DNA from: Rubrobacter marinus
GTDB taxonomy: Bacteria; Actinomycetota; Rubrobacteria; Rubrobacterales; Rubrobacteraceae
DNA: 64,000 nt
Direction of reading: 5' to 3'
Assembly: GCF_011492965.1 (NCBI RefSeq)
Contig: NZ_CP045121.1
Location: forward strand, 3,100,001 to 3,164,000
Under the pieces are notes generated by a model. It was not told the origin of the DNA. It did no database searches and saw only the letters and a program-made list of their open reading frames with translations. The position numbers were made by a program, and so were the translations under genes. Of the stretch, positions 27,040-38,261 are shown in pieces. The number at the start of each line of letters is the position of its first letter. Position 1 is the first letter of the stretch.

Positions 27040-27999
27040 CTACTCCTCGACCGGGCTCTTCGGCGGCTCCCCCATCAGCACCGCCCTTATGTTCTCCGCC
27101 GCCAGGACCGCCATCTTGTCCCTGGTCTCGATGGAGCCGCTCCCGATGTGCGGGGCGAGCACCACGTTCTCCCTCTCCAGGAGCTTCGGGTGCACCTTCG
27201 GCTCCTCCTCGTAGACATCGAGCCCGGCGGCGAAGATGTTCCCCGCCTCCAGAGCGTCCGCGAGCGCCGCCTCGTCCACGACCGGCCCGCGCGAGGTGTT
27301 GACGAGCACCGCGCGGGGCTTCATCCTCCCGAGCTCCTCGGCGCCTATAAGGTGATGCGCCTCCTCGGTGAGGGGGGTGTGTACCGAGACGAAGTCGCTC
27401 GTCTCCAGAAGCTCGCCGAGCTCCATGCGGCGCGCCCCGAGCTCCCTCTCCGCCTCGGGCTTGCGGGAGCGATTGTAGTAGACGACCTCCATGCCGAAGC
27501 CGCGGGCGCGCCGGGCGACGGCCTTCCCGATCCTGCCGAGCCCGACCACGCCGAGCCTCTTGCCCACACGTCCGGGCCCATGAAGAGCTTCGGGCCCCAC
27601 CACTCCCACCGGCCCGCGCGCAGGGCCCGCTCGGCCTCCCCGAGGCGCCGCGCCGCGGCGAGCAGGAGCATGAACGCGACGTCGGCCGTGGTCTCGTCGA
27701 GGACGCCGGGGTGTTGGCGACGACGACGCCCCTCTCCCCGCCGCCCCGAGGTCCACGTTGTCGTAGCCGACGGCCATGTTCGCGACGACCTTCAGACCGT
27801 CCCCGGCGGCCTCCATGAACTCGCCGTCTATCGTCTCCGTCACGGTCGAGAGCACGCCTTCGGCGCCCTCGGCCGCCTCCAAGAGCTCTTCGCGGGCGGG
27901 GGGCGCCTCGGAGAGCACGGTCACGTCGAAGCCGGCCTCCCGCAGGGTGCGGAGCCCGGCCTCGGGGATCTCACGGGTAACGAGGACCTTCGCGGGCAC
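27040..27999 (-). CDS. D-2-hydroxyacid dehydrogenase (glyoxylate/hydroxypyruvate reductase type)
   Basis: 319-residue NAD(P)-dependent reductase. The nucleotide fold VVGLGRIGKAVARRARGFG, YYNRSRKPE after strand 2, catalytic Arg in VNTSRGPVVDE, Glu in LDVYEEEP and His in LAPHIGSGS are present. The segment from about 27560 to 27760 reads as nonsense (GASSSPTPRRPRRDHGRRR), while another frame there encodes the expected AFMLLLAAARRLGEAER and RWEWWGPKLFMGPDV. So the frame is left and re-entered by compensating indels and the annotated protein has a scrambled stretch of about 65 residues. GTG start. Confidence 0.85.
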   Translation of the reverse strand: MPAKVLVTREIPEAGLRTLREAGFDVTVLSEAPPAREELLEAAEGAEGVLSTVTETIDGEFMEAAGDGLKVVANMAVGYDNVDLGAAGRGASSSPTPRRPRRDHGRRRVHAPARRGAAPRGGRAGPARGPVGVVGPEALHGPGRVGKRLGVVGLGRIGKAVARRARGFGMEVVYYNRSRKPEAERELGARRMELGELLETSDFVSVHTPLTEEAHHLIGAEELGRMKPRAVLVNTSRGPVVDEAALADALEAGNIFAAGLDVYEEEPKVHPKLLERENVVLAPHIGSGSIETRDKMAVLAAENIRAVLMGEPPKSPVEE

Positions 28000-28143
28000 G
28001 CTACGCTACCGCTCCGGGCCCGGCGGGGCCCTGTGCCGGGCAGGTCTCTGAGGTCCCGAATGCCACCTTCGTCCCCTCTCCCGTACGTAGATGGACCAGA
28101 GTGGTACGAAGGTAAACGGGATCGGCCCTCGGGTCAAGGAAGA

Positions 28144-28177
28144 CCGGGCGCCGGGGCCGCGTGGCCCCGGCGCCCGG
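28144..28177. terminator. Strong hairpin terminator behind aconitase
   Basis: A 15-bp perfect GC stem (28144-28158 with 28163-28177) and a GCGT loop, 34 bases after the acnA stop on the minus strand. Confidence 0.8.
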
Positions 28178-28210
28178 AGGGAGCCCGCTCTCGCGCGCGG
28201 GCTTCGCCCT

Positions 28211-31176
<2,966 letters not shown>

Positions 31177-31226
31177 CCGCGGTACCTCTCTTCGATCCTC
31201 GTCAAAACAAGCAAAATCTAGGCTTG

Positions 31227-31254
31227 AGTATAACGGATTCCATGCCTTCGTCAG
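31227..31254 (-). promoter_or_regulatory. Promoter of the aconitase gene
   Basis: On the minus strand CTGACG (31254-31249), a 16-base spacer and TATACT (31232-31227). The predicted leader is about 45 bases. A divergent promoter for the next gene lies at 31275. Confidence 0.5.
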
Positions 31255-31274
31255 CCTCGGGGGAGCGCCGGTTC

Positions 31275-31280
31275 TATACT
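31275..31280 (+). promoter_or_regulatory. -10 box of a probable leaderless promoter
   Basis: TATACT, six bases, then the GTG at 31287. It supports that GTG as the true start. Confidence 0.5.
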
Positions 31281-31286
31281 GATCGC

Positions 31287-31822
31287 GTGGCGAAGCGAGG
31301 CTACAATCGGGACACCATCAGGGCGGGGCGAGCGAGTGGGACGTCTCGCGGCCGTTCTCCAGCTACGGGAAGCTTCTGGGACGCCTGCTCGTCCACCCGC
31401 TGCGCTTCTTCGAGCTCCTCCCGAGGGTCCCGGACCCCAGGGCGCCGGGCTCTTCCTCGTCTTCTCCGGCGTCCCCGCCGCGGTCCTGTGGGCCCTGGGG
31501 GCGAGCTCTACGGGCGGCTCTGGCGCTCGTCCTGCCCCTGCCCCTCTCGCTCGTCCTCGCCGCCCCCTACCACCTCGCCTCCTGGCGCGGCAGGTACGGC
31601 TACGCGGTGACGTGGCGCGTGCTCGCCTACCCGTTCGGCTACGCCTGGCCGCTGGCGGCGGTGCCGGGGGTCAGGTGGTTCGCGGGCGCCTACGCGGGCG
31701 TGCTGCTGCTCGCGATCGGGCTCTCGGTGGTCCGGGAGATCACGTTCGGCAGGGCGTTCCTCTCCTGCCTCGTGATCGGCGGCCTGATCCTGCTCGCCGC
31801 GGGGGCCGCCTTCTCGGGCTGA
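31287..31822 (+). pseudogene. Yip1-like small membrane protein, frame broken
   Basis: About 178 residues in three frames. After a short polar start come WDVSRPFSSYGKLLGRLL and HPLRFFELLP, then LFLVFSGVPAAVLWALGA, LVLPLPLSLVLAAPYHLAS, AYPFGYAWPLAAVPG, AGVLLLAIGLSVV and AFLSCLVIGGLILLAAGAAF, giving about five hydrophobic helices. The HP-RFF-LP opening and helix pattern resemble Yip1-domain proteins, but the match is weak. Frames change near 31337, 31450 and 31510. The leaderless promoter at 31275 fixes the start. The gene is divergent from aconitase. Confidence 0.5.
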
Positions 31823-31836
31823 GGCCCGCTCTCCCC

Positions 31837-32325
31837 CTACTCGTCCGGGTCCGGCGGGTCCTGCATGTCGCCGACGAACTCGAGGGAGACGTGGTCCGTC
31901 TCGACGAAGCCGAGGGAGCGGTAGAAGGCGCGGGCGACCGAGTTGTCGGACGTGGCGATAAGCTCGACGAGGGTGGCCCCTTCCGAGGCTGCGACCTCCC
32001 TGATCCCGTCGACCAGAAGCTTCCCGACGCCCCGGCGGCGGGCCTCGCCGGCCACCACGAGCATCGGGACCTCGATGACGACGTCGCCGTGCGCGAGGTC
32101 GGGCTTGATCCAGAGCGTCGCCGCCCCCACCAGCCCCTCCTCGCCCTCCACGACGAGGACGCGCGCCCGGGGCTCGTCGAGAAGCTCGAGGAGGCGCTTG
32201 CGGACGGCCGGAAGGTCCGGGGGCTTATCCCCGAGCGCCTCCGCCAGCTCGCCGGCGAGCCCGTGGACCGCCTCGGCGTCCGCAGCGACCGCCCCTCGCA
32301 CGGCCTCTCTCCCTCCCGGCAACAT
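31837..32325 (-). CDS. GNAT-family N-acetyltransferase
   Basis: 162-residue acetyl-CoA-dependent acetyltransferase. The core shows VLVVEGEEGLVGAATLWI, EVPMLVVAGEARRRGVGKLL with the Q/RxxGxG/A acetyl-CoA loop (RRRGVG), ATLVELIATSDN and ARAFYRSLGFVET. The first ~45 residues are a helical lead. The substrate is unknown. The ATG at 32325 or the following TTG is the start; the frame is open further but carries no homology. It is convergent with the membrane protein gene and divergent from the nucleoside operon. Confidence 0.85.
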   Translation of the reverse strand: MLPGGREAVRGAVAADAEAVHGLAGELAEALGDKPPDLPAVRKRLLELLDEPRARVLVVEGEEGLVGAATLWIKPDLAHGDVVIEVPMLVVAGEARRRGVGKLLVDGIREVAASEGATLVELIATSDNSVARAFYRSLGFVETDHVSLEFVGDMQDPPDPDE

Positions 32326-32507
32326 GCCTCCTACTTGCCCTTCCGTAGCGGTTCGCAACCCCGCCGCCCCGCGTCCCGGGGCCCCGTCGAGGCCCTGCTT
32401 CCCCCGTCGCGCCACCCCCGGGACTCGCCCACCGTTCTATTCTATGATTGGTCCTCGATGGCGATCGGCCGCGCGCTTCGGGGCGGGGACGGCGGGAGGA
32501 GGATTCG

Positions 32508-33677
32508 ATGGGCCGGAGGGCCGTGATCCTGGTGCTCGACGGCGTGGGGGCGGGAGGCGCGCCCGACGCGGCGGCGTTCGGCGACGAGGGCGCGAACACC
32601 CTGGGCAACACGGCCCGGGCCGTCGGAGGCCTGGAGGTGCCGAACCTCGGCGCTCTGGGGCTCGGGAACGTCGTCGAGGCCGAGGGCGTCCCCGCGGTCG
32701 AGGCGCCGCGGGCCTCCCACGGGCTCATGGAGGAGCGGTCGGCGGCGAAGGCGACGCTCGCCGGGCACTGGGAGATGATGGGGATCGTCCTCGAGGACCC
32801 GCTGCCAACGTACCCCGAGGGTTCCCCGAGGAGATACTGCTCCGGTTCGAGCGGGAGACCGGGCGCGGGGTCATAGGGAACGAGCCGGCGTCGGGACGGA
32901 GATCGTGGAGAGGCTCGGGCCCGAGCAGGAGAAGACCGGGCCTGGATCGTCTACACCTCCGCCGACTCCGTCTTCCAGGTCGCGGCGCACACCGGCGTGA
33001 TCCCCCTTCAAGAGCTTTACGACGCCTGCGAGAAGGCCCATCGCATGCTCATCGGGGAGGGCAAAATCCTCGTCGAGCGCGTGATCGCGCGTCCCTACCA
33101 CGGGAGCGCCGGCGCCTACGAGCGGGAGAACGAGAACCGCCACGACTACGGCATCACCCCGCCCCGCGACACCTACCTGGACCTCCTGAAGAACGCCGGC
33201 CACGAGGTCGTCGCCGTCGGCAAGGTCCGGGACATCTTCGACGGACGCGGCATCACCGAGCACCTCCCCGGCCAGCCCGACGACGCCGCGAAGGTCGACG
33301 CCGTCCTCGGCGCCTTGAGCAGCGTCGAGTCGGGCCTCGTCTTCGCGAACCTCGTGGACTTCGACGCCAAGTACGGCCACCGCCGCGACCCGCAGGGCAT
33401 GGCCGAAAACCTCGCGCGCTTCGACGCCAGGGTCCCCGAGATCCTCGCCGCCCTCACGGAGGACGACCTGCTCGTCGTCACCGCGGATCACGGCAACGAC
33501 CCGACGTTCAGGGGTACGGACCACACCCGCGAGCGCGTCCCCCTGCTGGTCCTCGCGGGAAGCGGCGCAAGCCGCCCGCTCGGCGTACGCGACGGCTTCT
33601 CGGACGTGGGCGCGACGGTGGCGGCGTGGCTCGGGATAGGGAGAGACGGATTGCCGGGGAGGAGCTTCCTCCCATAA
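32508..33677 (+). pseudogene. deoB: Phosphopentomutase, three frame breaks
   Basis: Interconverts (deoxy)ribose 1-phosphate and 5-phosphate in nucleoside catabolism. Metal-binding VLDGVGAGGAPDAAAFGD at the start, KATLAGHWEMMGI, then TSADSVFQVAAH, VERVIARPYHG, VFANLVDFDAKYGHRRD and VVTADHGNDPTFRGTDHTRE are all deoB signatures; about 390 residues is normal. Between 32820 and 32950 three missing G bases break the frame (after YPEG, SG and KTG); adding them gives a continuous chain through FPEEILLRFERETG. ATG with GGAGGAGG upstream. It leads the four-gene nucleoside operon. Confidence 0.88.
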
Positions 33678-33702
33678 GCACGGGAGAGACGGGGAGGGAA
33701 CG

Positions 33703-34674
33703 TTGAAGATAGCGGTGCTTACCGGCGGGGGTGTCGCCCCCGGGATGAACGCGGCGGTGCGCGCGGTGGCGCAGGCGGCCTTCGGCAAGGGCTGGGAGGT
33801 CGCGGCGGTCGAGTCGGGGTACGCGGGCCTCCTGGAGGGGCGCTTCCGCTCCGTGGATTCCGGCGCCCTGAGCGGCTGGATGTCCCGCGGCGGGACGATG
33901 CTCGGGACGGAGCGCTCCGACGATTTCGCCACGGACGAGGGGAAGAGCCGCGCGGTCGAGGCCGCGCGGGAGGCCGGCGTCGAGGGGCTCGTGGTCGTCG
34001 GCGGGGGCGGGAGCCTCGCCGGGGCGCTCGCGCTCGACGAAAGGGGGCTGCCGGTGGCGGGGATACCCGCGACCATAGACAACGACGTCGCCGGCACGGA
34101 TATGTCCATAGGGGTGGACACCGCGCTGAACACGGCGGTGGGGATCATCGACCGCATAAGGGACACCGCGAGCTCCCATCACCGGGCGCACGTGGTCGAG
34201 GTCTTCGGCCGCGACAACGGCTACCTCGCGGTGATGAGCGCGCTCGCCGGCGGGGCCGACGCCGTCCTGACGCCGGAGTTCGAGACGAAGCCCGAAGACA
34301 TAGTGCGCCTCCTGGAGGAGTCCTACGAGGGGGGCAAGCCCCACTTCGTCGTCGTGGTCTCGGAGGGCGCCTCGCCCACCGCCGACGAGCTCTGCGGCCA
34401 CATAAACGACGCCGGCGAGAGCTACGCGGCCGACCTGACGGCGGCGGGCCACATACAATCCGGCGGCGGCCCGACCGCCTTCGACCGCATCCTGGCCGGA
34501 CGCCTCGGCGCCGCCGCGGTCAAGGCCCTCGCGGACGGGGACGCCGGGAAGATGATGGGCCTCCAGGGGAACGTCATCGAGCGCGTGCCGCTTGAAGAGA
34601 TCGTCGGGGAGGACCGGCCGCTCGACCCGGGCCTCTACGAGCTGGCCGGGGAGCTGGCGAGGATACCGCGCTAG
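33703..34674 (+). CDS. Divergent PfkA-family kinase in a nucleoside operon
   Basis: 323-residue member of the ATP/PPi phosphofructokinase superfamily, colinear with E. coli PfkA. The catalytic PATIDNDVAGTD loop and SSHHRAHVVEVFGRDNG are kept. Three conserved sites differ. GGDAPG is GGGVAPG. The Mg/ATP motif GGDGS is GGGGS (loss of the Asp next to Mg2+). IQRGG, whose Arg contacts the sugar phosphate across the dimer, is IQSGG. It lies 26 bases behind deoB and 49 bases before deoA, so it may act on a pentose or other phosphate from nucleoside breakdown rather than fructose 6-phosphate, or be a regulatory paralogue. TTG start. Confidence 0.75.
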   Translation: MKIAVLTGGGVAPGMNAAVRAVAQAAFGKGWEVAAVESGYAGLLEGRFRSVDSGALSGWMSRGGTMLGTERSDDFATDEGKSRAVEAAREAGVEGLVVVGGGGSLAGALALDERGLPVAGIPATIDNDVAGTDMSIGVDTALNTAVGIIDRIRDTASSHHRAHVVEVFGRDNGYLAVMSALAGGADAVLTPEFETKPEDIVRLLEESYEGGKPHFVVVVSEGASPTADELCGHINDAGESYAADLTAAGHIQSGGGPTAFDRILAGRLGAAAVKALADGDAGKMMGLQGNVIERVPLEEIVGEDRPLDPGLYELAGELARIPR

Positions 34675-34722
34675 CCCCCCGAGGGTTGCACGACCGCAGG
34701 GTCCAGAAGGAAGGGGTACGGC

Positions 34723-36017
34723 TTGGCCGGCGACGGAGACGCGAACCGTTCGGGTAGCGCGGTGCTGGAGGCCATAGAGCTCAAGAAGCGGGGCGCGGAG
34801 CTCCCGGAGGGGCTCGTCCGCGAGGTGGTCCGGGGCTACTCGGGGGGCGCGGTGCCGGACTACCAGATGTCCGCGCTCCTCATGGCGATCTTCTTGAAGG
34901 GGATGAGCTACGGGGAGACGTTCGCGCTCACGGCGGCGATGGCCTCCTCCGGGGCGCGTTACTCCTTCCCGGAGTGCGTGGACAAGCACTCGACCGGCGG
35001 GGTCGGGGACAAGATCTCCCTGACCTCCCTCCCCATCGTCGCGGCCTGCGGCGCCCCCGTCGCCAAGCTCTCGGGCCGGGGCCTCGGCACGACCGGCGGG
35101 ACGATCGACAAGCTGGAGGCGATCCCGGGCTTCTCCGCCGCCCTCACGGAGGCGCGTTTCCGCCGCCAGGTCGACGAGGTCGGCCTCGCCATAGCGGAGG
35201 CCGGGGAGGTGGCGCCCGCGGACAAGGCGATCTACGCCCTCCGCGACACCACCGGCACGGTCGACTCCCTGCCCCTCATCGGCTCCTCCATCGTCTCCAA
35301 AAAGGCGGCCACCGGCGCCGGACACCTCCTCTACGATGTCAAGCAGGGCTCGGGCGCGTTCATGAAGGGCACGGAGGAGGCCCGGGAGCTGGCGAGCCTC
35401 CTGGTCCGGCTGAGCGAGGACTCGGGCGTGCAGGCGTCGGCCCTCATCACGGACATGGACGAGCCCCTCGGGTCCGCCATAGGCAACGCCCTCGAGGTCC
35501 GCGAGAGCGTGCGCTTTCTCCGGGGCGAGGAGACCCCGGCCGACCTCTCGGAGATGGCCCGGATCGTGGCGGTCCGCCTCCTGGAGCTCAAGGGCATAAG
35601 CGACGCGGAGGGGCCGTGGAACACGCCCTCTCCTCCGGCGCAGCCTTCGAGAAGCTCGGCGAGTTCGTCGCCGCGCAGGGCGGGGACGCGGACGCCCTGG
35701 AGGCTCTCCCCGTCTCGGGGGACGTCCGCGAGGTCGCGGCGCCCCGTTCCGGCTACGTCGCGGGGTTCGGGGCCCTGGGGGTCGGCCGCGCCGCCCTGGC
35801 TCTGGGCGCGGGGCGAGAGAAGAAGACGGACCAGGTGGACCCCGGGGTCGGCGTCGAGGTACTGGTCAAGACGGGGGACGAGGTCGAGGAGGGCCGGGCG
35901 GTGGCGCGTGTCTACGGCTCGCGCGACACGGAGAGGGCCGAGGCCCTGATCCTGGCCTCGCTGGAGCTCTCGGACGAGCCCGCGAGGCGCCCCCCTGTTA
36001 TCCTTGGGAGCCTGTAA
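34723..36017 (+). pseudogene. deoA: Pyrimidine-nucleoside (thymidine) phosphorylase, one frame break
   Basis: Phosphorolysis of thymidine/uridine to the base and (deoxy)ribose 1-phosphate. About 431 residues: ELPEGLVREVVRGYSGG start, signature VDKHSTGGVGDKISL, KLSGRGLGTTGGTIDKLEAIPG, TGTVDSLPLIGSSIVSKK with catalytic Lys, and in the second frame the C-terminal domain with GGDADALEALP. One missing G near 35617 (GGGGCC shortened) breaks it. The product feeds deoB upstream. GTG/TTG-type start after AAGGGG. Confidence 0.88.
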
Positions 36018-36082
36018 TTCAGCCGTCGGCAAGGACGAAGGGTCGGGGACTGACGGCCTGCGACGACCAGAGGGAGGAGCAT

Positions 36083-36802
36083 ATGAGCCCTGTCCACGTG
36101 CGGGCCGAGCCTGGAGAGCTCGCCGAGAACGTTCTGATGCCTGGCGACCCCAGGCGGGCGCGGTACATCGCCGAGAACTTCTTCGAGGGCGCGAAGCTCG
36201 TGACCGAGGAGCGGGGATGCTCGGCTACACCGGTGCGTACAAGGGCAAGCCCGTCTCGGTGCAGACGACGGGGATGGGTTGCCCGTCGGCCGCGATCGTC
36301 ACGGAGGAGCTCATACAGCTCGGGCGAAGAACCTCCTCCGGGTCGGTACCTGCGGCGGCTATCACCCCGAGATGGTCTTGGGCGACCTCGTGATAGCGAC
36401 CGCCGCCACCGCCCAGGACGGCACGGTCTCCAGCATCACGCAGGGCGTCCCCTACGCCCCGCCGCCCACTTCGACCTCGTCCACGCGGCGTACCACGCGG
36501 CCGAGAAGATCGCGCCGGAGCGCCCGCGTTTCCTGGGCCCCATCGTGAGCTCCGACCTCTTCTACGACCCCGAGGAGGACCCGCAGGAGCTCTGGAACTC
36601 CCTGGGCGTGCTCGCGGTCGAGATGGAGGCGGCGGCGATCTTCACGCTCGCGGCGATGCGGGGCGTGAGGGCCGGGTGCCTGCTCACGGTCTCCGACACC
36701 ATCGCCGCCGAGGGCGTCGAGCGCATCGAGGACTCCTCGCTCAAGGACGCCGTGGACAACATGATGGAGCTGGCGCTGGAGACCCTCGACGCCTTAAACT
36801 AG
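36083..36802 (+). pseudogene. deoD: DeoD/Udp-type purine-nucleoside phosphorylase, three frame breaks
   Basis: About 240 residues when repaired, the usual DeoD length. [78 protein letters not shown] with the nucleoside-binding Glu-Met-Glu, and the SDT of LTVSDTI. SDTI places the catalytic Asp, favouring purine substrates (DeoD) over uridine phosphorylase. Frames change near 36220, 36325 and 36462. ATG with GGAGGAG upstream. It completes a deoB-pfk-deoA-deoD salvage/catabolic operon. Confidence 0.85.
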
Positions 36803-36866
36803 GGCCCTCAGGAGTGGGCGGCGGGCCAAAGGGGGATGCCCGCACGGCAAGTATTAGGGAGAGAGA

Positions 36867-38236
36867 TTGACCATCCTCAACGAGTCGGGGGTACCGGACG
36901 TCGTCTCCCCCTGCACGGCCTCTCCCGTCTGGCGGAGGATCTCGGGGATGCCCTGATCGTCGTGGCCGGCACCCGCGCCGACGCCCACCTCGTCCTCTCC
37001 CTCTCCGGCCCGCTCCCCGGTTCCCCCGCTACCGCGGACCGGCCGTCCCGGCCGTCTCCCTTGTCGTGCTGGAACCGGACGAGCTCCCGGAGGGCGGCGT
37101 CCTCGCCTCCCGGATCGTCGAGGCGGCCTCGGGCTCGCGCGGCGCCGGCGTGGTGCTGCTCGTGGCCTGCCGGTCGGCGCGCCTGCTGGGGGTGGACCCG
37201 CATTTCGAGGCGGAGCTCGCCGAGAGGCGCCTGGGGGGGCCCCCGGTGCGGGCGGTCGAGCCCTCGAGGGACGCCCCCGGCGTCCTCTCCACGGATCTCG
37301 CGGACGAGGCGCTGCGGGTCCTCGTCGGCCTCGGCTCGCGCGGCGTCTTCGGCCCGGAGCACGAGGAACCGTTCCCGGCCAAGGGCGGGGCGAAGGGTAG
37401 CGCGAGGTCCGGGCTTCTCGGCAGGTTGAGGGGGAGGTCCGGGGGCCGGAGGGCTTACGAGGAGGCGGGGGAGCGCAGGCCGGTCGTGCTGCTCGGCGGG
37501 GCCTCGGGCTCCCGGGGAGAGCTGGCCTCGGAGCTCAGGCGGGCCGGGGTGGAGGTCGCGGGGAGCGTTCCAGCGGACGAGCGGGCGGGTTGGGGGCGGG
37601 GTCGCGGAGCTCCCGGTGGTCGGCGAGGGGACGGTCGTCGCGGTCCTCGACCCCTACCTCGTCGGGGCGGCTCGGGAGGCGGAGGAGCGCGGGGCCGAGG
37701 TGGTCCGGACGCTCTTCCCCGTCGGGGTGGACGGCACGGCGCGCTTCGTCGGCGACGTCGTGGCGGCGACCGGCGGCGTGACGAGCGAGGGGCCCGCGCC
37801 CGGCGGGTGTGGCAGGAGATGGAGCACCTGCGCGCCAGGGTCCGCGGCAAGAGGGTGTTCTTCACGGGGATTCGGGATGGAGATCCCGCTCGCCCGCTTC
37901 CTAGCGAACGCGGGGGCGGTGGTCCTGGAGGTAGGGACGCCGCGCCTGGAGAAGCGATTTCTCGGGGTGGAGCTCTCGGCCCTGGGCTCGGACGTGGACG
38001 TGGTCGAGGCCCCGGACTGGCGGGCGCAGCTCGGCCGGATAGAGGCGGCCCGGCCGGACGTGGTGGTGGCTGGCCCCGGGCTCTTCGTCCCGCTCGTCGC
38101 GCGCGGCCACCTGTGCCGATCGTCCGTGGACGTCCTCGCCCTCGACCCGCGGGGGTACGAGGGGGCGCGCAGGGTGCTCGCCCTCTTCGCGCGGACGTTC
38201 GAGCGCGCCGAGGCGCTGGACGCCCTCAACCTGTGA
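36867..38236 (+). pseudogene. BchN/ChlN-like nitrogenase-superfamily subunit, multiple frame breaks
   Basis: About 458 residues when repaired, like the N subunit of light-independent protochlorophyllide reductase (DPOR). PCTGLSRLAEDLGDALIVV then AGTRADAHLV aligns with the N-terminal cluster region of BchN. The first Cys (PCTG) and the later Cys of LLVACRSARLLGVD match ligands, but the middle Cys of the G-T-x-T-C-A-H motif is Asp (RADAH). A Rossmann-like second domain (VVAVLDPYLVGAAREAEERG) and FFTG..GMEIPLARFLANAGA follow. At least six frame changes occur, e.g. near 36915, 37590 and 37870, several repaired by one extra G. TTG start after GGGAGAG. Probably functional with the next gene. Confidence 0.7.
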
Positions 38237-38261
38237 GCACGGTAGGTACCACGGGGCGCCC

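Noticed and set aside
33703..34674. Ordinary glycolytic 6-phosphofructokinase
   Set aside because: Three conserved active-site motifs differ and the gene lies inside a nucleoside operon; a plain label would hide this.
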